The notes beneath the pieces are model-generated. The model saw only the letters and a program-made list of their open reading frames with translations. It was not told where the DNA came from and did not search any database. Both the position numbers and the translations under genes were made by a program. Of a stretch of 64,000 nucleotides of DNA, positions 44,225 to 52,439 are shown in pieces. The stretch's first letter is position 1. Each line of letters begins with the position of its first letter. The stretch lies in assembly GCA_963524205.1 (NCBI GenBank), contig CAURED010000012.1, forward strand, positions 1 through 64,000, given 5' to 3'. This stretch comes from Aminipila sp963524205 (GTDB taxonomy: Bacteria; Bacillota; Clostridia; Peptostreptococcales; Anaerovoracaceae).

Positions 44225-44818
44225 ATGATAAAACAGCCTAAGCGTGTTATTATAAAAAGCATATTATTTATGTTAATATTTGGTTGCTTTTTATTTCCTG
44301 TTTTCGCAGAAAGCAAAACACCTGATTGTACTGTAAGCCTAATAAAATTTGACAATGTTGATTTATTACATTCTAAAATTAACGCACTTCTGTCTGTTAA
44401 TTTTAGTTCAAATGAACTATATAATGAAAATGTGTTCATATCATATCATGTATATGATATGAAACAAAATGAAATACTGTTTGAAGGGGAAAGATTACCT
44501 ATACCACCCCCTAAAAATAAGACTTCTATCATAAATTTCACATCAGATTTGAAAAAATACCCAGAACTCAAAAAGTATGAAAAGTATGAAATAAAATTTG
44601 ATGTGGTAGATCAAAAAAATTTATATTGGTTTTCGTTAAATCCTAATCTTGTTTTTAAAACAGATTCGATATCATTTAATTCAGATTTTGCTAAAAAAAT
44701 CGTGATAACTTTTACATCATCAATAAAGAAGTCACCTATTATTTTTTCTATTAATTTATGCTTTTTGATACTATCAATAGTTTTGTATTTTTATATTAAA
44801 AAAAGATTAACTAATTAG
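44225..44818 (+). CDS. membrane-tethered beta-rich protein, possible Wzt-C-like domain
   Basis: The 197-residue protein has a signal-peptide-like N-terminus (ends VFAES, about 27-29), an outside domain of about 140 residues, and one C-terminal helix (about 170-192) followed by KKRLTN, so it should sit outside the cell with a short inner tail. The domain alternates beta strands, and its end (KYEIKFDVVDQKNLYWFSLNPNLVF; key residues F-D-V-V-D and W-F-S) recalls the last strands of the polymer-binding Wzt C-terminal domain. It is the last gene of the perosamine module, and the Wzt here lacks that domain. The match is by eye and needs a structure search. Confidence 0.55.
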   Translation: MIKQPKRVIIKSILFMLIFGCFLFPVFAESKTPDCTVSLIKFDNVDLLHSKINALLSVNFSSNELYNENVFISYHVYDMKQNEILFEGERLPIPPPKNKTSIINFTSDLKKYPELKKYEKYEIKFDVVDQKNLYWFSLNPNLVFKTDSISFNSDFAKKIVITFTSSIKKSPIIFSINLCFLILSIVLYFYIKKRLTN

Positions 44819-45315
44819 TGGTAAGTGCAAACCATAGGCCCATACTATAACTGATGTGTTATGGCATAGATTTATATATTTTATTTACTTCTATACAGAC
44901 CAGCCATCTATTAGTAGCTTTATGTTGTGTGATATTATATACAGTATTAAGAGCAAAAGGGAACTTACATGGAGTCTAGAAAGACTATTTTATGTAGGTC
45001 AGTACTGCTAATGTTTCATCTCTGGTATCTGTTGGGGCGTTAAGTGACGACTTTAAATGTGTAAGATAAGATTTTATATGCTTTCAGCTAAATAAAAAGA
45101 ATATTTTATTTTTAGGGTTTCTGGGTGCAGAAACTCTTTTTGATATTTTGGATTTCAGCGAGTTATTGCACGTTGAAATGAAAATTTATTGAGCGTGTAG
45201 TGACTTGTATTTGATATAAGTTGGGAATTTAGTTTGGACATACAGGGCTTATTTGCAGTGTGTGGTATGGCTGTCTGTGCAGGAATAAGTTACGGATTTG
45301 GAAGGTTTGGAAATA
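44819..45315. other. intergenic region of about 500 bases with a terminator
   Basis: I see no gene with a start and ribosome site. The only clear element is the terminator at 45114-45141. A short frame ending at the DUF1653 start lacks support. Confidence 0.5.
45114..45141 (+). terminator. probable intrinsic terminator
   Basis: AGGGTTTCTG (45114-45123) pairs with CAGAAACTCT (45128-45137, one wobble) around a four-base loop, followed by T. It lies about 300 bases after the last perosamine-module gene, which is far for its own terminator. Confidence 0.7.
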
Positions 45316-45555
45316 ATGAATAGAGAAATTGTTGTGAAAAGGCCCTATAGGCATTTCAAAGGGAAGTTGTACTATGTTCACGACATCGTGATGCATACGG
45401 AGACCCGAGAATGGATGGTATCTTATCAGGCCTTATATGAGCCTTACGGTATGTTTGTAAGACCACTGGATATGTTTGCAGAGGAGATTGATCCCAACAG
45501 GTCGGATAACATCACAAACCAGACTTATAGATTTGAACTTTATAATGGAGAATAA
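45316..45555 (+). CDS. DUF1653 family small protein
   Basis: A 79-residue protein with the DUF1653 pattern: YRHFKGKLYYVHDIVMHTET, VSYQALYEPYGMFVRPLDMF. The family is a small SH3-like domain found in many bacteria, with unknown function. I chose ATG 45316, which has GGAAGG about ten bases upstream, over a TTG at 45298. No partner is obvious from the neighbours; it precedes a lipoprotein gene by 63 bases. Confidence 0.8.
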   Translation: MNREIVVKRPYRHFKGKLYYVHDIVMHTETREWMVSYQALYEPYGMFVRPLDMFAEEIDPNRSDNITNQTYRFELYNGE

Positions 45556-45618
45556 GATATAGGGTGCTTATACTTCATTATGTAGAAATAAACTAATATT
45601 TATACCAGGGGGGAAAGT

Positions 45619-46968
45619 ATGAAAAGAAGAAGAGAGATTAGTAAATTATTAGTTATAGTGTTGGCTTGTGTTATGTTGATTACTACAGCGTGTGTGAGAT
45701 CACCCAGTGGAAGTGAAAAGGTTGAACTCTCACAGGATGAGCAGGCGAAGCTGGTTGCATTACTGGGGGATTTAAACAAAGATGCGCCAGAGAAAGTTAA
45801 ACAGGATGTAGGCGCATTATTACATAAAGCTGAGGGTTTAATGCAGGAGCGTGAGTCTAAAGGGGACTACCAAATGCCCGATGAGGAGTACAAGCTTTGG
45901 GAAAAGATTACTACATTACTGGATAAAGAAACCATAAGACAGTTTGGGGAGGACAATTATAAAACGGATAAGCCTGACCCAAATTTAGACTATGGGAAAG
46001 ATACTATGACAAACCTGAAAAAAACACTTTCAAAGCAAGACTGGGAAAAGCTAAATAAGCTTAGAAATGAATACTTTAAGTCTACAGCCAATGAGGACGA
46101 AGAGTACGATGTAGATATTGTGACAGAGATAAAATGCATTGTAGGAAAATACAAGGGTCTGGATGCAGATGCAATTCAGTTGAATCTGCTTGATGATAAG
46201 AATCAGAAAAATTTAGGGATATTTTGTATTACACCTGAATGTAAGGCAGTATATCAAGATGGCTCTAAGAATGGGTTAGACTCTCTTTCTAAAGGAGAAC
46301 AGAAGAAACTAGAAAAAGACTGGAAGGCGGTTACAGATATTCTGCCAGAAGAATTATTTGCTAATTTTAAGTATTTTAAAGTTGGTGGTGACGGTGAATT
46401 GGGAACGTATGCTTATGTTATACCTGTAGATGATCAGGGTAAAACTTGGTGTATGACTGTAGATCCTGCCGATATAACGGATGACGGGCTGTTCCCATAT
46501 ACCGTTGTTCATGAAATGTGCCACTATTTGACTTTAAATGAAAAACAGGTAGAGTATTACGGGGATAGTGATAAGTATTATCCTAAGGACAGGTATAGCG
46601 ATTGGGAATGTGTGGCAAAAGAGAATTCTTATTTGCAGGCATATTATAAAGCCTTTTGGAAAGATATAATAAACGATTGGGCTACAGATCCAGAGAATCC
46701 GTATTTTTATTATCGCCATCAGTCAGAGTTCGTGACGGGATATGCTGCAACGGAGTGTGCGGAGGACTTAGCGGAATGTTTCTGCGCCTACGTACTTTTA
46801 GATTCTGCTGATACCCCGGCCATTCAGGCTAAATTTGATTTTTTTGACAGTTATCCGGAATTAAGGCAGCTAAAGAAAGAGATTTTGAAGAAAGTAAAAG
46901 ACAATGGTGTTTATGTTAATCCAGAAATCGAGCCAGAGGACGAAGGAATTTTTGAAGATGCCGCATAG
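45619..46968 (+). CDS. lipoprotein with a gluzincin-like metalloprotease motif
   Basis: The N-terminus KRRREISKLLVIVLACVMLITTAC is a lipoprotein signal; the lipobox ITTAC puts the modified Cys near 25. The outside part has a helical N-half rich in Lys, Asp and Glu, then VVHEMCHYLTL with HEMCH at 298-302 (HExxH) and, 84 residues on, ECAEDLAECFCAYVL, where E382 or E386 could be the third zinc ligand. This is the arrangement of gluzincin-type peptidases. It may cleave a cell-surface protein. I recognise no precise family. AGGGGGGAAAGT precedes the ATG; galE follows after 26 bases. Confidence 0.72.
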   Translation: MKRRREISKLLVIVLACVMLITTACVRSPSGSEKVELSQDEQAKLVALLGDLNKDAPEKVKQDVGALLHKAEGLMQERESKGDYQMPDEEYKLWEKITTLLDKETIRQFGEDNYKTDKPDPNLDYGKDTMTNLKKTLSKQDWEKLNKLRNEYFKSTANEDEEYDVDIVTEIKCIVGKYKGLDADAIQLNLLDDKNQKNLGIFCITPECKAVYQDGSKNGLDSLSKGEQKKLEKDWKAVTDILPEELFANFKYFKVGGDGELGTYAYVIPVDDQGKTWCMTVDPADITDDGLFPYTVVHEMCHYLTLNEKQVEYYGDSDKYYPKDRYSDWECVAKENSYLQAYYKAFWKDIINDWATDPENPYFYYRHQSEFVTGYAATECAEDLAECFCAYVLLDSADTPAIQAKFDFFDSYPELRQLKKEILKKVKDNGVYVNPEIEPEDEGIFEDAA

Positions 46969-46994
46969 TAGAAAGTTTGTAGGAGAATAATTTT

Positions 46995-48053
46995 ATGAAG
47001 ATTTTAGTTACAGGCGGAGCAGGGTACATTGGCAGTCATACTGTCCATGCTTTGCAGGGAAAAGGTTATGAGGTTGTAGTTTATGACAATCTTTCTACAG
47101 GTCATGAATGGGCAGTGAAAGATTGCAAATTGGAAATAGGCGATATATCTGATATACAGCGGTTAGAGGGTGTTTTTGACAAACATAAAGTGGATGCAGT
47201 AGTGCACTTTGCAGCCAGTTCTTTAGTAGGAGAATCGGTAAGTAACCCAGCCAAGTATTATGAGAATAATGTAGTAGGAAGTAAACGACTTTTTGATGTA
47301 ATGCTTTCAAAAAACGTTAATAAATTAGTATTTTCTTCTACTTGTGCTACTTATGGATTGCCAGAGATTGTGCCTATTACAGAGAAAGAAAAACAATATC
47401 CGATTAATTCTTATGGGTGGACGAAGTTTATGATTGAGAGGATTATGCAGGATTATGGCCAAGCTTATGGGCTGAATTCTACAGCACTGAGATATTTCAA
47501 TGCGGCAGGTGCTGCCTATGAAGCTGGATTAGGTGAAGCCCATAATCCAGAATCCCATGTGATTCCACTAATACTTGAAACGATTACGGGAAAAAGAGAA
47601 GGATTTTCTTTGTTTGGTCAGGATTATGATACGGCAGACGGAAGTTGTATAAGAGACTATATTCATGTGAAGGATTTGGCTAGTGCGCATGTGATGGCTC
47701 TTGAAAGACTGATTGGAAGCGACTCTTTAGAGGGAGGAACGGTTAAGGGTCAGCCGGAAAGACAGAGCGGTTTTGATTGTTTCAACTTAGGAACAGGAGA
47801 GGGTGTTTCTGTTTTAGGATTGATTTCTGCGGTGGAAAAGATTACTGGAAAAAAGGTACCAGTTAAAGTTTGTGAACGCAGAGAAGGAGATCCACCAGTA
47901 CTTGTGGCAGACAATAGTAAGGCGGTTAATAGCTTGGGATGGAATCCTATGCATTCAGATATAGAAAACATCGTTCAAAGTGCTTTTAAATGGGAATTGA
48001 TGAAAGCCTTTTGCGCAGATGGAGCTGATCAAATTGGAAATAGGATTCTGTGA
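46995..48053 (+). CDS. galE: UDP-glucose 4-epimerase
   Basis: GalE interconverts UDP-glucose and UDP-galactose, and often the GlcNAc forms. The 352-residue SDR protein has VTGGAGYIGSH (5-15), YDNLSTGH, VVHFAASSLVGESV, the active site SSTCATYG and YGWTKFM (YxxxK), ALRYFNAAGA and RDYIHVKDLA. About 15 extra residues (DSLEGGTVKGQPERQSG) are inserted near 240-255, close to the substrate end. It provides UDP-Gal or UDP-GalNAc for the glycans. AGGAGAATAATTTT precedes the ATG. Confidence 0.92.
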   Translation: MKILVTGGAGYIGSHTVHALQGKGYEVVVYDNLSTGHEWAVKDCKLEIGDISDIQRLEGVFDKHKVDAVVHFAASSLVGESVSNPAKYYENNVVGSKRLFDVMLSKNVNKLVFSSTCATYGLPEIVPITEKEKQYPINSYGWTKFMIERIMQDYGQAYGLNSTALRYFNAAGAAYEAGLGEAHNPESHVIPLILETITGKREGFSLFGQDYDTADGSCIRDYIHVKDLASAHVMALERLIGSDSLEGGTVKGQPERQSGFDCFNLGTGEGVSVLGLISAVEKITGKKVPVKVCERREGDPPVLVADNSKAVNSLGWNPMHSDIENIVQSAFKWELMKAFCADGADQIGNRIL

Positions 48054-48110
48054 TATTCTTAGATATTCTAAGAATAGATTTAAATTATAAATTTGTTGTT
48101 ATAAACAAGA

Positions 48111-48139
48111 GCCTCAGACATGCTATGCATCCCTGAGGC
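48111..48139. terminator. terminator between converging galE and the NA37-type gene
   Basis: GCCTCAG (48111-48117) pairs with CTGAGGC (48133-48139); weak T-rich tracts lie on both sides, so it can serve either direction. Confidence 0.7.
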
Positions 48140-48152
48140 CCTTATTTGATTT

Positions 48153-49232
48153 TTAACGGATGTTTACAGCTTTAATTAAGATTGACATCGTCCCATCTTC
48201 ATTCATGATAAATTCTATTTTTTTCTGATTTTCAAGATAGTCTACGGGCAGGCTTATTTCAATGCCTGTATCTGTTGTTATCTTTTGTTTTCTGGCCACT
48301 GTTTTTTCAATCTCAGAAGTTACTTCAAAAGCACGTCCTGAAATGCCTTTCTGAGCTACTTCATCTTTATATCGCTGCTGAGCAGAGGAATTACCATCGA
48401 ATACGGAATTCGTTATTCGGTCTATTTCTACGATACTGCTTTCATCTACGCAGGTTTTTAGTTCGGTTTTTAATTGGGAAACCTTTAAAGGGTCATCCCC
48501 GTAATATTCTTTTATAACTTTTTCAGCAGCTTTTTCTACAATCTTTACTTTCGTCTTTGGAGAAAGATCAGTGGTCACATTTAGTATCCGGTTGGATAGA
48601 TAGAATTCCTTTGCTCCGTTTATTTCATATTTCTTTTCTTTAATCATTACGCTGAAATCATCTAATCTTATGAATACAAATTCATCTAATTTTTGATTTT
48701 CGTTTGCAATAGTTGCATTCTGTTGTACGATTCCTGTTTCTTTCTCATCTTCCACCATGGCGAAGTGGTGTATGTAAGATTGTTTATAGTTAAATTTCAA
48801 TAGGCCAAAGTATATGCCATTATCATACTTAAAGTGGCACATAAGAACATCTGCAGCAGGAATGCCAGGGTTTGTCACAGCTATGTCAAATATGTTTTGT
48901 GCAAGCTGCTGAGAAACTATAATAAAGTTTGAAGGCTCTAGATTACTGATGGCATACTTGAATCCTTCTGTATCAAAGTTGTCAGTCACCGCCACAGCAT
49001 CAGTTGCCAGACCAGGTTCCACCATGTGAATGGTGTCCTCTACATCAAAGGAACCACCTTTTTTAAAGCCGCCTTTCTTGATATCTCCATCTTCCATAGC
49101 TCTGGCAATATGAGATTTTAAGAACTCATCTGCCTGCGGGTTGAAGGTCATTAATTTATCCGCAAGCACCGGTGCATCAATACTTGTATCTAATATATGT
49201 AAAATAGCCTTATCTATAATAATATCATTCAT
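48153..49232 (-). CDS. nucleoid-associated protein of the NdpA/YejK (NA37) family
   Basis: The 359-residue soluble protein fits the 37-kDa nucleoid-associated family: an N-terminal INDIIIDKAILHILD-type strand/helix, a central FIRLDDFSVMIKEKKYEINGAKEFYLSNRIL segment (key: the FYLSNRIL end), and a C-terminal LPVDYLENQKKIEFI strand. E. coli YejK binds the chromosome; in Firmicutes the function is unclear. It is unrelated to the surrounding glycan genes. AGGAGGTTAAGAAAAAA precedes the ATG at 49232 on the minus strand. Confidence 0.78.
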   Translation of the reverse strand: MNDIIIDKAILHILDTSIDAPVLADKLMTFNPQADEFLKSHIARAMEDGDIKKGGFKKGGSFDVEDTIHMVEPGLATDAVAVTDNFDTEGFKYAISNLEPSNFIIVSQQLAQNIFDIAVTNPGIPAADVLMCHFKYDNGIYFGLLKFNYKQSYIHHFAMVEDEKETGIVQQNATIANENQKLDEFVFIRLDDFSVMIKEKKYEINGAKEFYLSNRILNVTTDLSPKTKVKIVEKAAEKVIKEYYGDDPLKVSQLKTELKTCVDESSIVEIDRITNSVFDGNSSAQQRYKDEVAQKGISGRAFEVTSEIEKTVARKQKITTDTGIEISLPVDYLENQKKIEFIMNEDGTMSILIKAVNIR

Positions 49233-49281
49233 TTTTTTCTTAACCTCCTGATTATGGCGAGCTGTAAAACATTCATTTGCT

Positions 49282-49290
49282 ATTATACCA
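49282..49290 (-). promoter_or_regulatory. possible extended -10 of the NA37-type gene
   Basis: TGGTATAAT on the minus strand (49290-49282), an extended -10. The -35 region is weak, and a CCAC/GTGG dyad overlaps it. Confidence 0.4.
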
Positions 49291-49359
49291 CAATAGTGGA
49301 ATAGTATTGAAATCTATATTTAAGTTTCGTAAAAAAGATATTTACAAGTTAATTTCAAA

Positions 49360-49390
49360 AATAAAATACGGATGGGCAAGCCCATCCGTG
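49360..49390 (-). terminator. terminator of the 992-residue ligase-like gene
   Basis: ACGGATGGGC and its complement form a ten-base stem with a two-base loop; on the minus strand it is followed by ATTTTATTTTT. Confidence 0.92.
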
Positions 49391-49431
49391 CATTTATAGA
49401 TACATTCAAATCCAGCAATTCTTTCTAATAC

Positions 49432-52410
49432 TTATCTCTTAATTGTAACCTTTGTCATCTGGCCTCCCGTAGGGAAGCTGATTGTAATCTTTTCAGTGCT
49501 GGCTTGAATAGCTTGAATATTTTTTGCTTCATCTGCTTGAACCGCACCCTTCACATTAACCTTAGCAAAAGCACCACTTTCATCATATTGAACAGTTAGT
49601 GGCTGTCCATTAACGGCTATGGTTATATCTCTAGGAGCAGCAATTCCATTTAGGCCTGTTAAACCAGCTAATCTTACAGTGTACTCTCCCCCTCTTACAC
49701 AATAAGTTTTCAATTCTATAGTAGTACCTGTGGCAGCTTTCATGTTTCCATCAAAACCACTTCCCATAGTAGTGGTAGTAGAATCAGTATCAGCAGAGTC
49801 GGTTTCCTTTGTAGGTGAAGTTTGCCCCCAAACAGTACTGCCTGATAAAACAGAGATATTATCTGGTATTTTGTCATTGTTAGCATCTACTGCATATTTA
49901 GAATTAAACATTGTGTTTGAAAAAACATCTATTGCCTGGATAAGTCCTGCTTTATCCAGAGGTTCAATACCAAGAAGCTTTCCAATTAGAACCACATTTC
50001 CCGCATCCATCATAACATCATCAAGGTAAGTGGCATTTCGTTCCTGTAAGTCCCTATAGTACCCGAGAATACCCTCAATATAGTAATCTTTGTTCTTAAA
50101 TAAATGAAGTAGAACGGGTATAGGATCTTCTCTGTTTGTATCAATAGCCGAATCAAATACTTCAAATAAGCGATTCCACATAACTGGAGAAGCTTTGCCA
50201 GCTTGGACTGCAATGGCAGCCGTTTTAAATAGTTTATCATCTTGCTCGGTATTGAAATAGTAAGGAAGTACATAATTTAATACTGCATCGGCATTATTAG
50301 TTAACTCACTAGCAAATTTATTTGCCTGGTCAAAATTTTCTTTAAGACCATAAGTGGTGGCAGTGACAAGATATGTTACTTTATAATCGTCACTTTCAAA
50401 TTTATCAATTTTAGTCAGACTTGCAATTTGATCCATGGTGCAGTTTCCGGAGGCGGCTTTGTAGTGCGCGTAAAGATTCAGCCCAACGAGAATAGTCATT
50501 AAAAGAGTAACAGCAATAACAACTATTCTTGAAACCATTGCACCAGTAACAACTGGTTTGCCTTCTGAGGTATCAAAAACTTCATCTACAAAAAACTTAG
50601 AATCCACAACAACCAACAGCGCCATAATTCCAAAAGCGATTAGCAGGAAAGGCCCAGCGGACCAGGTCAGATCGGTAACAGCCTGACCGAATATCTGGAA
50701 CATACATGCAGCCATAACAGGAAGAGCAAAAGCACCAGCATTTTTATAGTTATCAGCTTTGCTGCGTTTAAACAGCTTAACAACAGACGCAATACATAAA
50801 ACTAATATAGCCATAAATAATGCAAAACCAATGATACCAAGGTCGCAAAGAGTCTGAATATAATGGTTATGGACATATTTTGTTTCATAATAGAAATTTT
50901 GAACAGAAGCAACTCCTTCTTCGTATCCACTTAAACCTTTACCTATGATAGGGCTTTGTTTAAATAATTTCATACCATCTTGGAAGAATACCATACGCTG
51001 CACAGAGTTTTCGTTGGCACCAAGGTCCTGAATACGGTTCGCTGCAATAGCAGGGAGTAGTTTGTAGTCCAGCTTAATCATTCCTGTTTTATTATTTGAA
51101 TCAGTATTACTATTAATAGGCGTATAAGCTACTTTTTGAATAGTATTTCCATTAGCACTACCCATAAAATATAGCTTAACAATTTCCGAATCATCAGGTA
51201 CAGTAAACGCAGCATCCCGTAGAAGACCATTATAAAGCTCTGTAGAAGTATGCACCTTAAGGTCTGTCATATTTTCTGTAATAATTCTAACAGTAGGGGC
51301 TTCACTAAGGTCATCTTTAGGTCCATTTGAATCAGCAGTAACATTTAATGTATATTCTCCTGGGTCAAGGTAAGCAGCACGCATGACAGTTTCATTAGCA
51401 GCTAAAGGTAAAGGCCCGGTAATATTTATTGCTGCTATAATATAGACAATAATTAAAACTGCTATTATAACGCCTGCAGTTACGCTACCCTTTGGATTGG
51501 AAGCAAGTTTATCTGTAATAGGCTGGCGGACATAGCTGTCTGCAACCCAAAGTATTCCTGCATTTAAAATGATAGCAAGTAGAGGAATCATAGGTGAAGA
51601 ACCTAAAGTAATCAGTGAAATACCAGTGAATACTAAAGTAATAACTGCTGTTTCTACCATCAGTATAAAAGTTGAAAGTCGTTGCTCTTTTTTACTTGAA
51701 GCAATCATAAGAATGCAGGCGATAAAGAACATAAACAAGGAACCTAAACTGAATAGTAAAACATAGGATAATGAATTCACAGCTAAAAGAATTAATGAAC
51801 CAGCATGTGCTTTCTTAGAATCACTATTAATAACAAGTGAAAGCGAAAGTAGGATACCTAATGCCATAAAGCCAGCAGTTGTGTTGGCATTAGCAAATAT
51901 ACTGGTAATACGGATGCCATTTTCAAAAACACCCCAATATGTCATGCTGTCTGTGAACAATCCCATAAAAGCCTTAAAGATTGTTGCAATAGGTCCATTG
52001 GAGGCTGCGTCAATAGAAACAATGCCAAAGAAAGCAGTTGTTATTGCCATAATCCTAGAAACAATATTAAAGCTCTTTTTTGTTGGTTTAGTAAATACAA
52101 GTACTGTAAAAAATACTGCAGCTGCTGCGATTAATTTAGTAAACTCAAATAAAGCTAATTTAGGGGCATCTGCATAGAAAATGGAAATTCCATTCCAGAT
52201 AAGGTAGCTAATAATAGCGATAAACAGCGGTGTTGTGTAACCTTTAAATACATATTTCACTTTTGGTGTAAACATGAGCACCAATATTACAATTAAACCT
52301 ATAAATGCGGTCCACTTCTGAACCATCAAGTCAAAGGAACCCATCATTGCAGTAGCAAGTATAAGAAGTACTGTGAATACTGCAGGCCCATACATTAATT
52401 TTTTTGTCAT
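49432..52410 (-). CDS. very large O-antigen ligase-like membrane protein, 992 residues
   Basis: About ten N-terminal helices (1-340) are followed by an inserted outside domain (about 345-480, beta-rich, starting NITGPLPLAANETV), then the ligase motif QSPIIGKGLSGYEEG with YETKYVHNHYIQTLCDLGIIG, four more helices to about 680, a helical part (about 690-860, TPR-like spacing) and a beta-type C-terminus (about 890-992) that could bind sugar. Most Wzy/WaaL proteins have 400-550 residues, so this one carries two extra domains. Possible roles are polymerase, or O-oligosaccharyltransferase to S-layer protein as for WsfB in Geobacillus. It follows the sugar transferase gene by 29 bases. Confidence 0.82.
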   Translation of the reverse strand: MTKKLMYGPAVFTVLLILATAMMGSFDLMVQKWTAFIGLIVILVLMFTPKVKYVFKGYTTPLFIAIISYLIWNGISIFYADAPKLALFEFTKLIAAAAVFFTVLVFTKPTKKSFNIVSRIMAITTAFFGIVSIDAASNGPIATIFKAFMGLFTDSMTYWGVFENGIRITSIFANANTTAGFMALGILLSLSLVINSDSKKAHAGSLILLAVNSLSYVLLFSLGSLFMFFIACILMIASSKKEQRLSTFILMVETAVITLVFTGISLITLGSSPMIPLLAIILNAGILWVADSYVRQPITDKLASNPKGSVTAGVIIAVLIIVYIIAAINITGPLPLAANETVMRAAYLDPGEYTLNVTADSNGPKDDLSEAPTVRIITENMTDLKVHTSTELYNGLLRDAAFTVPDDSEIVKLYFMGSANGNTIQKVAYTPINSNTDSNNKTGMIKLDYKLLPAIAANRIQDLGANENSVQRMVFFQDGMKLFKQSPIIGKGLSGYEEGVASVQNFYYETKYVHNHYIQTLCDLGIIGFALFMAILVLCIASVVKLFKRSKADNYKNAGAFALPVMAACMFQIFGQAVTDLTWSAGPFLLIAFGIMALLVVVDSKFFVDEVFDTSEGKPVVTGAMVSRIVVIAVTLLMTILVGLNLYAHYKAASGNCTMDQIASLTKIDKFESDDYKVTYLVTATTYGLKENFDQANKFASELTNNADAVLNYVLPYYFNTEQDDKLFKTAAIAVQAGKASPVMWNRLFEVFDSAIDTNREDPIPVLLHLFKNKDYYIEGILGYYRDLQERNATYLDDVMMDAGNVVLIGKLLGIEPLDKAGLIQAIDVFSNTMFNSKYAVDANNDKIPDNISVLSGSTVWGQTSPTKETDSADTDSTTTTMGSGFDGNMKAATGTTIELKTYCVRGGEYTVRLAGLTGLNGIAAPRDITIAVNGQPLTVQYDESGAFAKVNVKGAVQADEAKNIQAIQASTEKITISFPTGGQMTKVTIKR

Positions 52411-52439
52411 TTCAATTCTTTCCTCCGTTTTTTATTAAT

